Positions 18,633-27,019 of a stretch of 64,000 nucleotides of DNA are shown here, piece by piece. The DNA is taken from positions 62,001 to 126,000 of the forward strand of contig NZ_BGNG01000003.1 in assembly GCF_003203515.1 (NCBI RefSeq), given 5' to 3'. The position numbers were made by a program, and so were the translations under genes. Source of the DNA: Glaciecola sp. KUL10. GTDB lineage: Bacteria > Pseudomonadota > Gammaproteobacteria > Enterobacterales > Alteromonadaceae. Positions within the stretch are counted from its first letter, which is position 1; every line of letters begins with the position of its first letter. Under the pieces are notes generated by a model. It did no database searches. It was given only the letters and a program-made list of their open reading frames with translations, and was not told the DNA's origin.

Positions 18633-18729
18633 TTCGTTGCCTTTTATTAATCTTCGTTACTCGCTCAATTGACGTTATATTCAGCCTGTTTGCTTCAAGA
18701 CAGCTTCGTTCAATAAGCAAGTAGTACTG

Positions 18730-19653
18730 CTATTGTTTACCCAAAGTACTCAAATCGAATGGTGTATTTTGATAAACATAATAATTCAACCAGTTGGTCA
18801 GCAACAAGCTACCATGAGACTTCCATCTGACCAATGGACTTTGCGAGCAATCATTATTTGGATAGTAATTTTCTGGGATTTGCGGTGACAGCCCAGCTTC
18901 CAAATCACGATGATACTCTTGATCTAAAGTGTTGGGATCATACTCTGGATGTCCCGTCACAAACACCAATCGTTTATCGTTTGTTGCACTAAGATATGCA
19001 CCCGCTTTACTTGAAGTGGCAAGTAATTGTAGTTCAGTAACGCGCTTATAGTCTTCGAGCTTAACCTCACCTACTCTAGAGTGTGGCGCCCAAAACAAAG
19101 GGTCAAAACCACGCAATAATTCATCCTGAGGCGCATCTACGCTGTGCTCAAACACCCCAGATAGCTTGTCATCTCTGAGCTGTCTTTGTAAGCCATAAAA
19201 ATGGTACAAGGCAGCGTGTGCGGCCCAACACAAAAACATTGTCGATTGCACATTGTCTCGCGCCCAATCAAGAATCGCCGTCATTTTCGACCAATACTTA
19301 ACTTCACGATAATCCATTGCCCCCAAGGGAGCGCCCGTAATAATAAGCCCATCGTAGTTTTTATCCTGAATACTGGTGAACTCATGATAAAACGCATCCA
19401 TATGTGACTTGGGCGTATTTTTAGGAACAGTTTCATCGATGCGAATTAAATCGACATTAATCTGAATGGGCGTGTTGGATAGCTGCCTTAAAATCTGAAC
19501 TTCAGTTTCAATTTTGTTTGGCATCAAATTTAAAATACCGACCTCTAGAGGACGAATATTTTGGCTCGCCGCTCGATTACTGTCCATACAGAAAATATTC
19601 TCAGACTGAAGAATATCAAGCGCTGGTAAATCAGCAGGTATTTTTATTGGCAT
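18730..19653 (-). CDS. metA: Homoserine O-succinyltransferase
   Basis: A 307-residue cytoplasmic enzyme of the MetA family, activating homoserine with an acyl group from CoA as the first committed step to methionine. The catalytic Cys142 is in LCWAAHAALYHFYG, and His and Glu of the triad are in VTGHPEYD. Length matches E. coli MetA (309). The start is ATG 19653 after GAGGTG; a GTG one codon upstream is less likely. Some MetA-fold enzymes use acetyl-CoA instead, and I cannot settle the donor without comparing the active-site pocket. A tandem MetJ operator stands about 65 nt upstream, so it should be repressed by methionine via S-adenosylmethionine. Confidence 0.93.
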   Translation of the reverse strand: MPIKIPADLPALDILQSENIFCMDSNRAASQNIRPLEVGILNLMPNKIETEVQILRQLSNTPIQINVDLIRIDETVPKNTPKSHMDAFYHEFTSIQDKNYDGLIITGAPLGAMDYREVKYWSKMTAILDWARDNVQSTMFLCWAAHAALYHFYGLQRQLRDDKLSGVFEHSVDAPQDELLRGFDPLFWAPHSRVGEVKLEDYKRVTELQLLATSSKAGAYLSATNDKRLVFVTGHPEYDPNTLDQEYHRDLEAGLSPQIPENYYPNNDCSQSPLVRWKSHGSLLLTNWLNYYVYQNTPFDLSTLGKQ

Positions 19654-19715
19654 CACAACACCTCAAACATAAACATGCTGCCATTTTGAGGATAAAGGAA
19701 AAAAAGTCAACATCT

Positions 19716-19739
19716 TTACGTCTAGACGTCTAGATGCTT
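19716..19739 (-). promoter_or_regulatory. MetJ operator: three tandem met boxes
   Basis: Three contiguous 8-bp boxes lie upstream of metA. The centre one (19724-19731) is AGACGTCT, a perfect met-box consensus. The left one (19716-19723) matches 6 of 8 and the right one (19732-19739) matches 5 of 8. MetJ dimers bind adjacent boxes cooperatively with S-adenosylmethionine as corepressor, so this is a strong predicted site for metA repression. Confidence 0.85.
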
Positions 19740-19813
19740 TTAATTTTTGTTAAGTTGTTTTGTACTATTTAAACTAATTTAAAGTCTTTTCAATAACTTG
19801 AAATTAAGAAGCA

Positions 19814-20254
19814 TTATTTCTTTCTTAGCAAACCTAGTAAAATATCGACTTCGGCACGTGGAATTTCACAAATTTCCATCACTTCTTCGATAGAAGCACC
19901 GTTTTCTAATAGCTCACTTGCTTTGTGGTATCGTTTAGTCGTTGGATCTTCCATTTGTACGTCATGTACTTTTTGTTCTAAGCGTTCAAGACTAATATTT
20001 AACTGTTGTTCATAGTTTGACAATTTACTCGCTTGCGCTCGATTTTGAAGTTCAAGCCCACTTAACCTTTCATCAAGCTGGAGCAACTGCTCATCTTTTT
20101 GTTGCACGTGCTTGTGCAAGCCGTTGATGATTTCTAGAGACTGCACGAATTTTCTGTTGAGTGTTTTGATTGCTAATAGCGCAATAATTGCTAGACCGAT
20201 TGCTAGGCAACTGATCACGAGCAAAACTAAGATGGTTGGGCTGATGGATTGCAT
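19814..20254 (-). CDS. DUF2802 polar-flagellar-locus protein
   Basis: A 146-residue protein with one N-terminal membrane helix (about 5-30, ILVLLVISCLAIGLAIIALL), a long predicted coiled coil (about 40-105, rich in Gln, Leu and Glu) and a C-terminal DUF2802 domain (KRYHKASELLENGASIEEVMEICEIPRAEVDILLGLL). The family regularly lies beside cheW in Vibrio-type polar flagellar loci; its function is unknown to me. I start at ATG 20254, since the in-frame extension to 20458 runs through repeat DNA. It is separated from cheW by 430 bp of repeats and a terminator, unlike the tight linkage common in relatives. Confidence 0.75.
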   Translation of the reverse strand: MQSISPTILVLLVISCLAIGLAIIALLAIKTLNRKFVQSLEIINGLHKHVQQKDEQLLQLDERLSGLELQNRAQASKLSNYEQQLNISLERLEQKVHDVQMEDPTTKRYHKASELLENGASIEEVMEICEIPRAEVDILLGLLRKK

Positions 20255-20338
20255 TGTTTTTATTATTTTTTTGTGATTATGTGAGTATATTCTTAAATTG
20301 GATTTTATCCAAATTTTGGGAGTTTTGAGAGAGGTATA

Positions 20339-20380
20339 GGTTCCAAGGAGGTTCCCTTTTTCAAGGGAATGACGTTTCTT
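20339..20380. repeat. TTCCC hairpin repeat, copy A
   Basis: The segment GGTTCCAAGGAGGTTCCC, then a hairpin (TTCCCTT, TTTC, AAGGGAA, 20352-20369), then TGACGTTTCTTCG. Two related copies with a different hairpin stem occur at about 32.7 and 33.07 kb. The layout resembles the widespread GTCATTCCC...GGGAA intergenic palindromes of many proteobacteria. Confidence 0.75.
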
Positions 20381-20460
20381 CGTAGGTACTACGTGATGAA
20401 AGTTTCGGACAAAAGAGCGGTTACGGTGCGACAACCAAAAAATAAAACCACTGAGCACAC

Positions 20461-20628
20461 ATTACCAAAGAACATTCAGCGCGCCAGATGAACCCACTCC
20501 CCTTCATAAAATTTGTGCCGCAAGGACGCGGCACCAAAGCGGCATGGATGCCCTTGTGCGTTTTTATGAAGGGGAGTGGGTTTATCTGGTAAAAGCTGAA
20601 TATGGCTTACGGAGTGCGGTGGTTGGTG
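20461..20628. repeat. Structured three-way-junction element, copy A1
   Basis: An intergenic element shared with 32877-33048. It has nested complementarity: outermost ATTCAGC with GCTGAAT (20474-20480, 20595-20601), then CCAGAT with ATCTGG. A perfect 21-bp stem follows (20491-20511 with 20562-20582), enclosing two small hairpins. These are GTGCCGC/GCGGCAC (20515-20534) and GGCAT GG ATGCC (20541-20552). On the minus strand the hairpin tips read CATCCATG and TCCTTG. The flanks and tips match copy A2 closely while the stem sequence differs with compensatory changes. Together with copy A and a terminator it fills the 430-bp gap between DUF2802 and cheW. No coding potential seen. Confidence 0.85.
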
Positions 20629-20645
20629 TTTTTTGAATACAAAAA

Positions 20646-20664
20646 AACCAGCGTGTAGCTGGTT
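20646..20664 (-). terminator. Terminator after cheW
   Basis: AACCAGC, GTGTA, GCTGGTT forms a 7-bp stem 21 nt past the cheW stop, followed on the minus strand by TTTTTTTGTATTC. It should end the chemotaxis transcript before the structured repeat. Confidence 0.8.
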
Positions 20665-20685
20665 TCTTAGTATTGAAACGGCATA

Positions 20686-21177
20686 TTACATCATGCCTAA
20701 ATCATCCCATTCATCATCGCTTAACAACTTATTTAAGTCGACCAAGATCAATAACTGGTCTCCTCTGTTGCTCACACCTTGGATGAACTTAGCACTTTCT
20801 TCAGTGCCCACGTTCGGCGCACTGTCAATTTCAGATGAGCGCAAATACACAACTTCTGCGACGCTATCTACCAAAATACCAACGACCTGCTCGTCAGACT
20901 CTATGATAACAATACGGGTGTTGTCCGTTGTTTCTGTCGGCGGTAGGCCAAAACGTGCTCTCGTATCAATAACCGTAACCACGTTGCCGCGTAGATTAAT
21001 AATCCCCAAAACGTAGTCAGGCGCACCTGGAACAGGTGCAATTTCGGTATAGCGTAATACTTCTTGAACTTGCATTACGTTGATACCATACGTTTCTTCG
21101 TCTAGTCGATAGGTTACCCACTGCAAGACTTCATCATTTGGATCGCCGGCAGTCATTGTTGCTCTATCTTCACTCAT
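20686..21177 (-). CDS. cheW: Chemotaxis coupling protein CheW
   Basis: A 163-residue adaptor joining chemoreceptors to the CheA kinase. The CheW beta-barrel fold spans nearly the whole chain, with EVLQWVTYRLDEETYGINVMQVQEVLRYTEI and the conserved LGIINLRGNVVTVIDTRARFGL (about 56-78), which forms part of the receptor and CheA contact surface. It lies 45 bp downstream of parP and is the last gene before a terminator. The position next to parC/parP matches the Vibrio polar chemotaxis (cluster II) operon. Confidence 0.95.
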   Translation of the reverse strand: MSEDRATMTAGDPNDEVLQWVTYRLDEETYGINVMQVQEVLRYTEIAPVPGAPDYVLGIINLRGNVVTVIDTRARFGLPPTETTDNTRIVIIESDEQVVGILVDSVAEVVYLRSSEIDSAPNVGTEESAKFIQGVSNRGDQLLILVDLNKLLSDDEWDDLGMM

Positions 21178-21222
21178 GTAATCTACTCCGCTACACCTTT
21201 CACAAAGGCATTACTAGTTAAA

Positions 21223-21984
21223 TTATTTCTTAGTGGCATCTGATTCTAGCATGTGAATAAAGCTAGGCACATCAACTAATGCACACATTTTCTCTTTTAC
21301 CATTCCCGCTAACCAAGGGCGTTTACTTGTATCTTCTCGCCACTTAACATCAGACTTCTGTAACTCTACAGTATTGATTAAAGATTCAGACATCATGCCC
21401 CAAGGAGATTTGTCTAACATTACTAAGTACTTATAATCAATACAGTCTTTAATTTTTGCACTGTACTTTTCTGGCATCACCCATTGTGCAGAATCCACAC
21501 AATTTATTTTATTTTCGCCCTTCACCATTACACCTTTGAACCACTTAGGCTTCCCGACTATATGCGTGATTGACGAAATCTGATGTATGCCACCTAACTC
21601 AGTTAATGGAACCGCTAATGTTAGACCGGCCACATCAAAAAACAGAGCTTGGAAACGGTCTTCAATTCGCGCTTTTAAACCTGCCGAGTTTGGTACATTG
21701 CTGAACTCTTCTTCCTTGTTTTCGACCTGAACAGAAATTTCTTTATGGTCTTCTTGAGATTTTGTTTCACCCGAAAAGCCTTGTTCCGTGTTTAACAAGT
21801 ATTTACTTTCTTGAGCCGACGAGGCTTTTTCCAACAACTTCGTTGCTTGTAATATTTTCTTCGCATTTTCGTTATCAGTTTCGGTCAAAGGCGAAGATTC
21901 AAAAGCACCCTTCGGTTCTTGCAATAAATGGTTCAAATAAGCTTCAACAACGTCTTCTTTAAAAAAGGAATCATCTTGACTCAC
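21223..21984 (-). CDS. parP: ParP-like polar array protein with CheW domain
   Basis: A 253-residue protein with a variable, charged N-terminal half (1-110) and a C-terminal CheW-like domain (about 113-250: RFQALFFDVAGLTLAVPLTELGGI ... WLAGMVKEKMCALVDVPSFIHML). In Vibrio, ParP sits at this position. Its C-terminal CheW-like domain inserts into chemoreceptor arrays and contacts CheA, while its N-terminal part binds ParC. Here it overlaps the parC end by 14 nt and precedes cheW, so the name rests on fold and position. It should anchor chemosensory arrays at the flagellated pole. Confidence 0.83.
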   Translation of the reverse strand: MSQDDSFFKEDVVEAYLNHLLQEPKGAFESSPLTETDNENAKKILQATKLLEKASSAQESKYLLNTEQGFSGETKSQEDHKEISVQVENKEEEFSNVPNSAGLKARIEDRFQALFFDVAGLTLAVPLTELGGIHQISSITHIVGKPKWFKGVMVKGENKINCVDSAQWVMPEKYSAKIKDCIDYKYLVMLDKSPWGMMSESLINTVELQKSDVKWREDTSKRPWLAGMVKEKMCALVDVPSFIHMLESDATKK

Positions 21985-22744
21985 GAGTTAATTCCTCTAA
22001 TAGTTTTGAATAGGCAAAGCTTCCTCTAGACTTAGATGCAAAATGTCCAATTGGCTTGTATTGTTCACTAGCGTCTCTAAATCTAGTATCGACAGGTATA
22101 AAGCCTCTCCATAATTGATTTGCATAAGAATCAGTTAATATTTTATAAGCGTTGATACATGCATTTACCCGCCTATCAAACATTGTTGCCACAATGCAAA
22201 TAGGCAAAGTATTGCCTCGCTGCTTTGACATAATTGAAAGTGTGCGCATCATTCTTTCTAGACCTTTTAGCGCTAAAAACTCAGTTTGTACTGGGATAAT
22301 TATGCGGTCACACGCCACAATTGCATTAACCATTAAAATACCCAAAATCGGTGGGCAGTCTATCAAAACATAGTCAAAATCATTATTTACAAGTGACAAA
22401 GCGTTTCGCAAGGTCAACCCTTTACCACTTTGAGAGCCCGTCGTTCTGTCTAAGGTCGCTAGCGTCATACTCGCTGGCATTAAAGCTATATTATCGATTT
22501 TCGTATCATAAATAATACTTTCTAGGACTTGCTTGTTAACCGACCGATCAGCTTCAAAAAGTTCATAAACCGAGTGCTCTAATCGCTCAGAGTCTAAACC
22601 AAGATAAGTAGACAATGAAGCATGGGGGTCGAGGTCAACTAACAAGACCTTTTTACCATTTTGTGCAAGCTTACCGGCTAGGGTCACAGTAGTGGTTGTT
22701 TTACCAACTCCGCCTTTTTGGTTGGCTATTGTCCAAGTTTGCAT
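21971..22744 (-). CDS. parC: ParA-like ATPase ParC for polar chemotaxis arrays
   Basis: A 257-residue ParA/MinD-family ATPase. It has the deviant Walker A ANQKGGVGKTTTTVT (residues 7-21), switch I region LLVDLDPHASLSTYLGL, and Walker B FDYVLIDCPPILGIL. It is not the plasmid or chromosome partition protein (no parB follows) and not topoisomerase IV ParC. By context it is the ParC that recruits ParP and chemoreceptor arrays to the old pole in Vibrio-type bacteria. Its first 44 nt overlap the 3' end of cheB, so it is translationally linked to chemotaxis genes. Confidence 0.87.
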   Translation of the reverse strand: MQTWTIANQKGGVGKTTTTVTLAGKLAQNGKKVLLVDLDPHASLSTYLGLDSERLEHSVYELFEADRSVNKQVLESIIYDTKIDNIALMPASMTLATLDRTTGSQSGKGLTLRNALSLVNNDFDYVLIDCPPILGILMVNAIVACDRIIIPVQTEFLALKGLERMMRTLSIMSKQRGNTLPICIVATMFDRRVNACINAYKILTDSYANQLWRGFIPVDTRFRDASEQYKPIGHFASKSRGSFAYSKLLEELTRESR

Positions 22745-23876
22745 TTAGGTGCGAAATTAAAGTTGAATTATTTAATTCCGTAAGCAAATCATGAGCCATA
22801 AAGTCAAGTGGTATGACGCGATCGGCTAAACCCGCTTTATTGATGGATTTTGGCATACCATACACCACGCAACTAGCTTGGTCTTGAGACCAAACCGTTG
22901 CGCCGAGTCGTTTGAGTGCTCTAGCCCCTTTCGTTCCATCATCTCCCATGCCAGTTAATACGACTGCTAGCACTTCGTGCCCAAAGCTATCAGCAATTGA
23001 CTCGAACGTTATATCTGCGCTTGGTGAGAAAACCAACCCTTTCTTATTTGGAGTCTCTCTTATAGAAAACTTAGCTTGCCTACCACGCCCAACAATGTGG
23101 GTTTGCATGCCTCCTGGCGCTAAATATGCGACTCCTGCACTCAAAGTTTCTCCCTCTTGCGCAAGCTTAACTGAAATTTTGGCTGTTTTATCTAGTCGCT
23201 GTGCAAACGTTTCAGTGAAGGTACCTGGCATATGTTGAATCAAGACAATTGGTAACGGAAAATTTGGAGGTAATTTATCAAGTGTCTTTTGAAGAGCTTG
23301 AGGACCTCCGGTACTAGCTGCAAATGTGACTAACTTATATTGCTTACCGCTGGCTTTTTGTAGTTGGGTGAACACAGACATCGAATCTGACGTAGTCAAA
23401 CTGCTAGAATTTGTATTCGGTTCTTTTTTTGCGGTAACAAGACGAGCTTGTTTTCTTACGCGCTCTTTAGTTTGTTTTTGCTGTCTGGCAAGTACTTTTA
23501 AACGTCTTCTCAAGGCAGCAATTGCAGCTGTGTTTTTATCTGACATGTCATCGAAGTTCTTTGGCATAAAATCTAACGCCCCTGCAGCAAGAGCCTCTAG
23601 GGTTGACGGTGCGTTTTTTTTTGTCAACGAGGAGATCATCATGATCGCCGTTGGTGCTTCTTTCATAATCTTTTTGACTGCTTCAATACCATCCATTGCC
23701 GGCATTTCAACGTCCATAGTTATGATGTCGGGGCGATGCTCCTTGGCGAGTTCGATTGCTTCTAGACCGTTCTTTGCCTGGGCTATGACCTCTAAAAAAG
23801 GGTCTTCATCAAAATATGCAGACAAGCGCCGGCGATAAAAGGTTGAATCATCGACAACCAACACCTTGTAACGCAT
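22701..23876 (-). CDS. cheB: Chemotaxis methylesterase/glutamine deamidase CheB
   Basis: A 391-residue adaptation enzyme. The receiver domain (1-125) is phosphorylated at Asp55 (ITMDVEMPAMDG). A basic linker (about 130-190) leads to the methylesterase domain, with the catalytic triad in FAASTGGPQAL (Ser), IQHMPGTFTETFA (His) and LTGMGDDGTKGA (Asp). It removes methyl groups from receptors when phosphorylated by CheA. It lies 61 bp downstream of cheA and overlaps parC by 44 bp. The linker is somewhat longer than in E. coli CheB (349 residues), otherwise normal. Confidence 0.96.
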   Translation of the reverse strand: MRYKVLVVDDSTFYRRRLSAYFDEDPFLEVIAQAKNGLEAIELAKEHRPDIITMDVEMPAMDGIEAVKKIMKEAPTAIMMISSLTKKNAPSTLEALAAGALDFMPKNFDDMSDKNTAAIAALRRRLKVLARQQKQTKERVRKQARLVTAKKEPNTNSSSLTTSDSMSVFTQLQKASGKQYKLVTFAASTGGPQALQKTLDKLPPNFPLPIVLIQHMPGTFTETFAQRLDKTAKISVKLAQEGETLSAGVAYLAPGGMQTHIVGRGRQAKFSIRETPNKKGLVFSPSADITFESIADSFGHEVLAVVLTGMGDDGTKGARALKRLGATVWSQDQASCVVYGMPKSINKAGLADRVIPLDFMAHDLLTELNNSTLISHLNANLDNSQPKRRSW

Positions 23877-23937
23877 TTAACCACCCGTGAATGCTCAGTG
23901 AGCAACGGATCGTTGCCCATGATTGTTACAATTTAGA

Positions 23938-26232
23938 CTATGCGTAGCGCTTAAGTAAACTTGGAATATCCAAAATAAGCGCAATACCACCATCAGAGGT
24001 GATTGTCGCACCTGCCATCCCTGCAGTACCTTGTAGTAATGCATCTAAAGGTTTAATAACCACTTCTTCTTGGCCGATCAAAGAATCAACGACAAAACCA
24101 ACCTGCTGCGTACCAATTTGAACAACAACAACATGTCCCTTGGTACGATCAGTTGAACCACCATTTCGATTTAACCACTCACCTAAGTAGAACAAAGGAA
24201 TCGCTTTTGACCGAACAATTTTAGTTAATTGACCGTCAACAGTATTCGTTTTACTGATGTCCATATTGATGATTTCATTAACTGAACCCAATGGCAGAGC
24301 AAACGTTTGTTCACCGACAACGATCATCAACGTGGGTAAAATTGCCAAGGTTAGAGGGACTTTTATCTCTAGAGTTGTCCCCTTGCCTAATTCTGAATCG
24401 ATGTTAACTGAACCATTTAACTGGTTTATTTTTGTTTTTACAACGTCCATTCCGACACCGCGACCCGAAATGTCGCTGATTTCAACCTTGGTCGAAAACC
24501 CGGGCGCGAAAATCAAATTGAACGCTTCAACATCTGACATTCTTGCCGCAGAATCAGCGTCAAGCACGCCTCTGCTGATGGCAATTTCTTTTAATTTTTC
24601 TGGGTCCATACCTTTACCATCATCTTTGATGGTCAACAGTATATGGTCACCTTCTTGTGAAGCTGAAAGCTTGACGATTCCCATTCTAGGCTTACCTGCG
24701 GCCTCACGGTCATCGGGCATTTCGATACCGTGGTCGACAGAATTTCTGACTAAGTGAACCAATGGATCAGCCAGCGCCTCAACGAGGTTTTTATCTAAAT
24801 CAGTCTCTTCACCTTCAAGTTCTAAAGTGATTTCTTTCTTAAGTGTACGTGCTAAATCTCTAACGACCCTGGGGAAACGGCCAAATACTTTCTTGATTGG
24901 CTGCATACGGGTTTTCATTACCGCACCTTGTAAATCGCCGGTTACAACATCGAGGTTTGCAATCGCCTTCGACATACTTTCATCGGCATTGTTTATACCT
25001 AAGCTAAGTAGCCGATTTCGGACAAGTACTAATTCTCCGACCATATTCATTATCTGATCTAGTCTCCGCGTATCTACCCTAACTGTCGTTTCAGCTTGAG
25101 GCGCGGCTGCTGCTGGCTTTTTGTCGTCTTTTTTAGCGGGTGGCTTAGGTGCAGCCTTTGCAGGTGCAGGTTTGGAAACCGCACTAGACTTACTTTCAAC
25201 CGCTGGTGTTTTTGGCTTGTTCTCTTCAACTGTTTTTGCTGCGGGTTTGGTTTTTGCATCGGCTTTGTCGGCCTTACTTCCCGAATCATTGGGTTGTGTA
25301 TCTTGAGTTGACGGTTTTTCCTCGGCAACTGCTTTTGAGCTAGGCTGTTCTATTGCTGGGCCTTTGCCTTCTCCATGAAGTTGGTCTAACAAGGCTTCAA
25401 ATTCGTCGTCTGTTATCTCTTCATCGCAATCTGTGGTTTTTTGCGCGGATTCACTATCTGACGCTTTGGCTTCTGCCTTAAATGTTCCCTTTCCATGTAA
25501 ATCATCTAAGAGTGCTTCAAATTCATCATCAGTGATATCTTGGTCACCCACTGAATCACCACTTGATTTATCTTCAGGTGTACTGGCTTCTGTGGACGGA
25601 GGTGCTGCCGCATTTGGCGCGCCGTCTCCATGAAGCTCGTCTAATAGCGCTTCAAATTCGTCCTCAGTAATTTCATCAATCGCCGAATCTGACCCTGATG
25701 AGGCAGCGTTTTCGATTACAAGTTCAGGTTCTTCTTGGTTTGCTTCTGCTGTCGTTTCTTCTATTTCTTCAACAGCGGGTACGTCGGTTTGCTCTTCAGA
25801 ACCAGCTTCCGGTTCTGCTATTTCGATAACCTCATCTGCTGTTTCTGGCTTACTTAGTTTGTGTAGCAGCTCAATAAGTTCCGGTGTTGCAGCTTCAAGC
25901 GGCTCTCTAGCTTGGACGCGTTCAAACATTTCCACGACAACATCTGTCGCTTGCAATATCACGTCCATTAGCTCAGGCGTCAGCGTTCGTTGGCCATTTC
26001 GCATGATGTCGAAAACATTTTCCGCGCCGTGGCAAATCTCTACCAATTCGGTTAGCGCCAAAAATCCAGCGCCCCCTTTAACGGTATGATAACCACGGAA
26101 GATAGCGTTTAACAAATCACCATCTTCGGGATTATTTTCCAAATCAACTAATTGTTCTTGGAGTTGTTCAAGTATCTCTCCAGCTTCAACTAGAAAGTCT
26201 TGTAATATGTCCTCGTCAACTTCAAACGACAT
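23938..26232 (-). CDS. cheA: Chemotaxis histidine kinase CheA
   Basis: A 764-residue kinase that phosphorylates CheY and CheB. Domains in order: Hpt/P1 (1-125) with phosphoacceptor His49 in YHTVKGGAGF; a long acidic and proline-rich linker (130-380); dimerisation P3 (about 383-445); ATP-binding P4 with NSVDHGIEMPD, GDGKGMD-type DDGKGMD and DISGRGVGMDVVK; CheW-like P5 ending LKRYA. The linker holds three near-identical 18-residue repeats (ITEDEFEALLDELHG at about 188, then 233 and 273). In Vibrio CheA this linker region carries the ParP-binding part. It follows cheZ with an 11-nt gap. Confidence 0.96.
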   Translation of the reverse strand: MSFEVDEDILQDFLVEAGEILEQLQEQLVDLENNPEDGDLLNAIFRGYHTVKGGAGFLALTELVEICHGAENVFDIMRNGQRTLTPELMDVILQATDVVVEMFERVQAREPLEAATPELIELLHKLSKPETADEVIEIAEPEAGSEEQTDVPAVEEIEETTAEANQEEPELVIENAASSGSDSAIDEITEDEFEALLDELHGDGAPNAAAPPSTEASTPEDKSSGDSVGDQDITDDEFEALLDDLHGKGTFKAEAKASDSESAQKTTDCDEEITDDEFEALLDQLHGEGKGPAIEQPSSKAVAEEKPSTQDTQPNDSGSKADKADAKTKPAAKTVEENKPKTPAVESKSSAVSKPAPAKAAPKPPAKKDDKKPAAAAPQAETTVRVDTRRLDQIMNMVGELVLVRNRLLSLGINNADESMSKAIANLDVVTGDLQGAVMKTRMQPIKKVFGRFPRVVRDLARTLKKEITLELEGEETDLDKNLVEALADPLVHLVRNSVDHGIEMPDDREAAGKPRMGIVKLSASQEGDHILLTIKDDGKGMDPEKLKEIAISRGVLDADSAARMSDVEAFNLIFAPGFSTKVEISDISGRGVGMDVVKTKINQLNGSVNIDSELGKGTTLEIKVPLTLAILPTLMIVVGEQTFALPLGSVNEIINMDISKTNTVDGQLTKIVRSKAIPLFYLGEWLNRNGGSTDRTKGHVVVVQIGTQQVGFVVDSLIGQEEVVIKPLDALLQGTAGMAGATITSDGGIALILDIPSLLKRYA

Positions 26233-26243
26233 TCGTTGGCTCC

Positions 26244-26990
26244 TTAAAACCCTAAACTTGACAGCAGATCGTCAACGTCATCTTGTCCAGATACGACGTC
26301 TTCGCGTTCTGCTGCATCGATAATTGGCCCTTCGGCTTTTACTGTATCGGATTCTTTTTCGGATCTTTGAGGTTTATCTTTAAGTTCTTGGTCCCCAAAT
26401 GCCGTCAGCATAGAAACCAAACTCTCTTCCACCTCTTTTACCAACTCAATTACTCGGCGAATAACTTGCCCAGTAAGGTCTTGATAACCCTGAGCCATCA
26501 AAACCTCAGTTAATAGCCCATTTAAAATAGCAGAGTCTTTATTTGTCGACTTAAGAATTTCATCTAGCTCTAGACAAAGCGATTTAAACTCACCAAGTTC
26601 TATTTGCCTGCCCATCAGCTTTTCCCATTCAGGCATAATTGCGCTTAAACGATCATTTATGGTTTCTGCTATTGGCATGCTTCGTTCAACAGCGTCCATT
26701 GTTGTATTAGCGGCCTTTTCGGTTTCTTCAATGACGTAGTTTAATCGCGTGCGAGCATCAGGAATTTCGTCTTGCGTTAACCCCATAATGCGATCATCAA
26801 CTTGAAACGTTCTTAATGAATCATGCAGCTGTCGGGTGAGCTTTCCAACTTCTGAGAAAAGTTCCGTGGATTCTCTCATAGTGATAGCTTCTACCAAAGA
26901 GTTGGCAGATGCTTTGTCGTTAGCTTCTAAGTACTCAACAAGCTGACGAGCCTCATCAAGGGAAATGAGATCTTTTTCTGTCGTTGTCAT
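26244..26990 (-). CDS. cheZ: CheY-phosphate phosphatase CheZ
   Basis: A 248-residue phosphatase that resets the motor signal. It is mostly helical, with the active-site segment MAQGYQDLTGQVIRRVIELV, whose Asp and Gln act on CheY-P, on the long hairpin. The C-terminal CheY-binding tail is DVDDLLSSLGF. Between them is a variable acidic linker. It lies between cheY and cheA in the standard polar-flagellar order. Length is slightly above E. coli CheZ (214). Confidence 0.95.
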   Translation of the reverse strand: MTTTEKDLISLDEARQLVEYLEANDKASANSLVEAITMRESTELFSEVGKLTRQLHDSLRTFQVDDRIMGLTQDEIPDARTRLNYVIEETEKAANTTMDAVERSMPIAETINDRLSAIMPEWEKLMGRQIELGEFKSLCLELDEILKSTNKDSAILNGLLTEVLMAQGYQDLTGQVIRRVIELVKEVEESLVSMLTAFGDQELKDKPQRSEKESDTVKAEGPIIDAAEREDVVSGQDDVDDLLSSLGF

Positions 26991-27019
26991 TCAACGTTAC
27001 CTCGCTTGGATAGACGTTG

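Noticed and set aside
18633..18729. Cobalamin or SAM riboswitch before metH
   Set aside because: The 97 bp are too short and I see no B12-box or paired helices of those classes.
20255..20458. A 68-residue N-terminal extension of the DUF2802 protein
   Set aside because: It reads through the TTCCC repeat, lacks family similarity, and the membrane helix begins naturally at the ATG at 20254.
21971..22744. parC as topoisomerase IV subunit or plasmid partition gene
   Set aside because: The sequence is a ParA/MinD ATPase, no parB or origin is present, and the position among che genes fits polar ParC.
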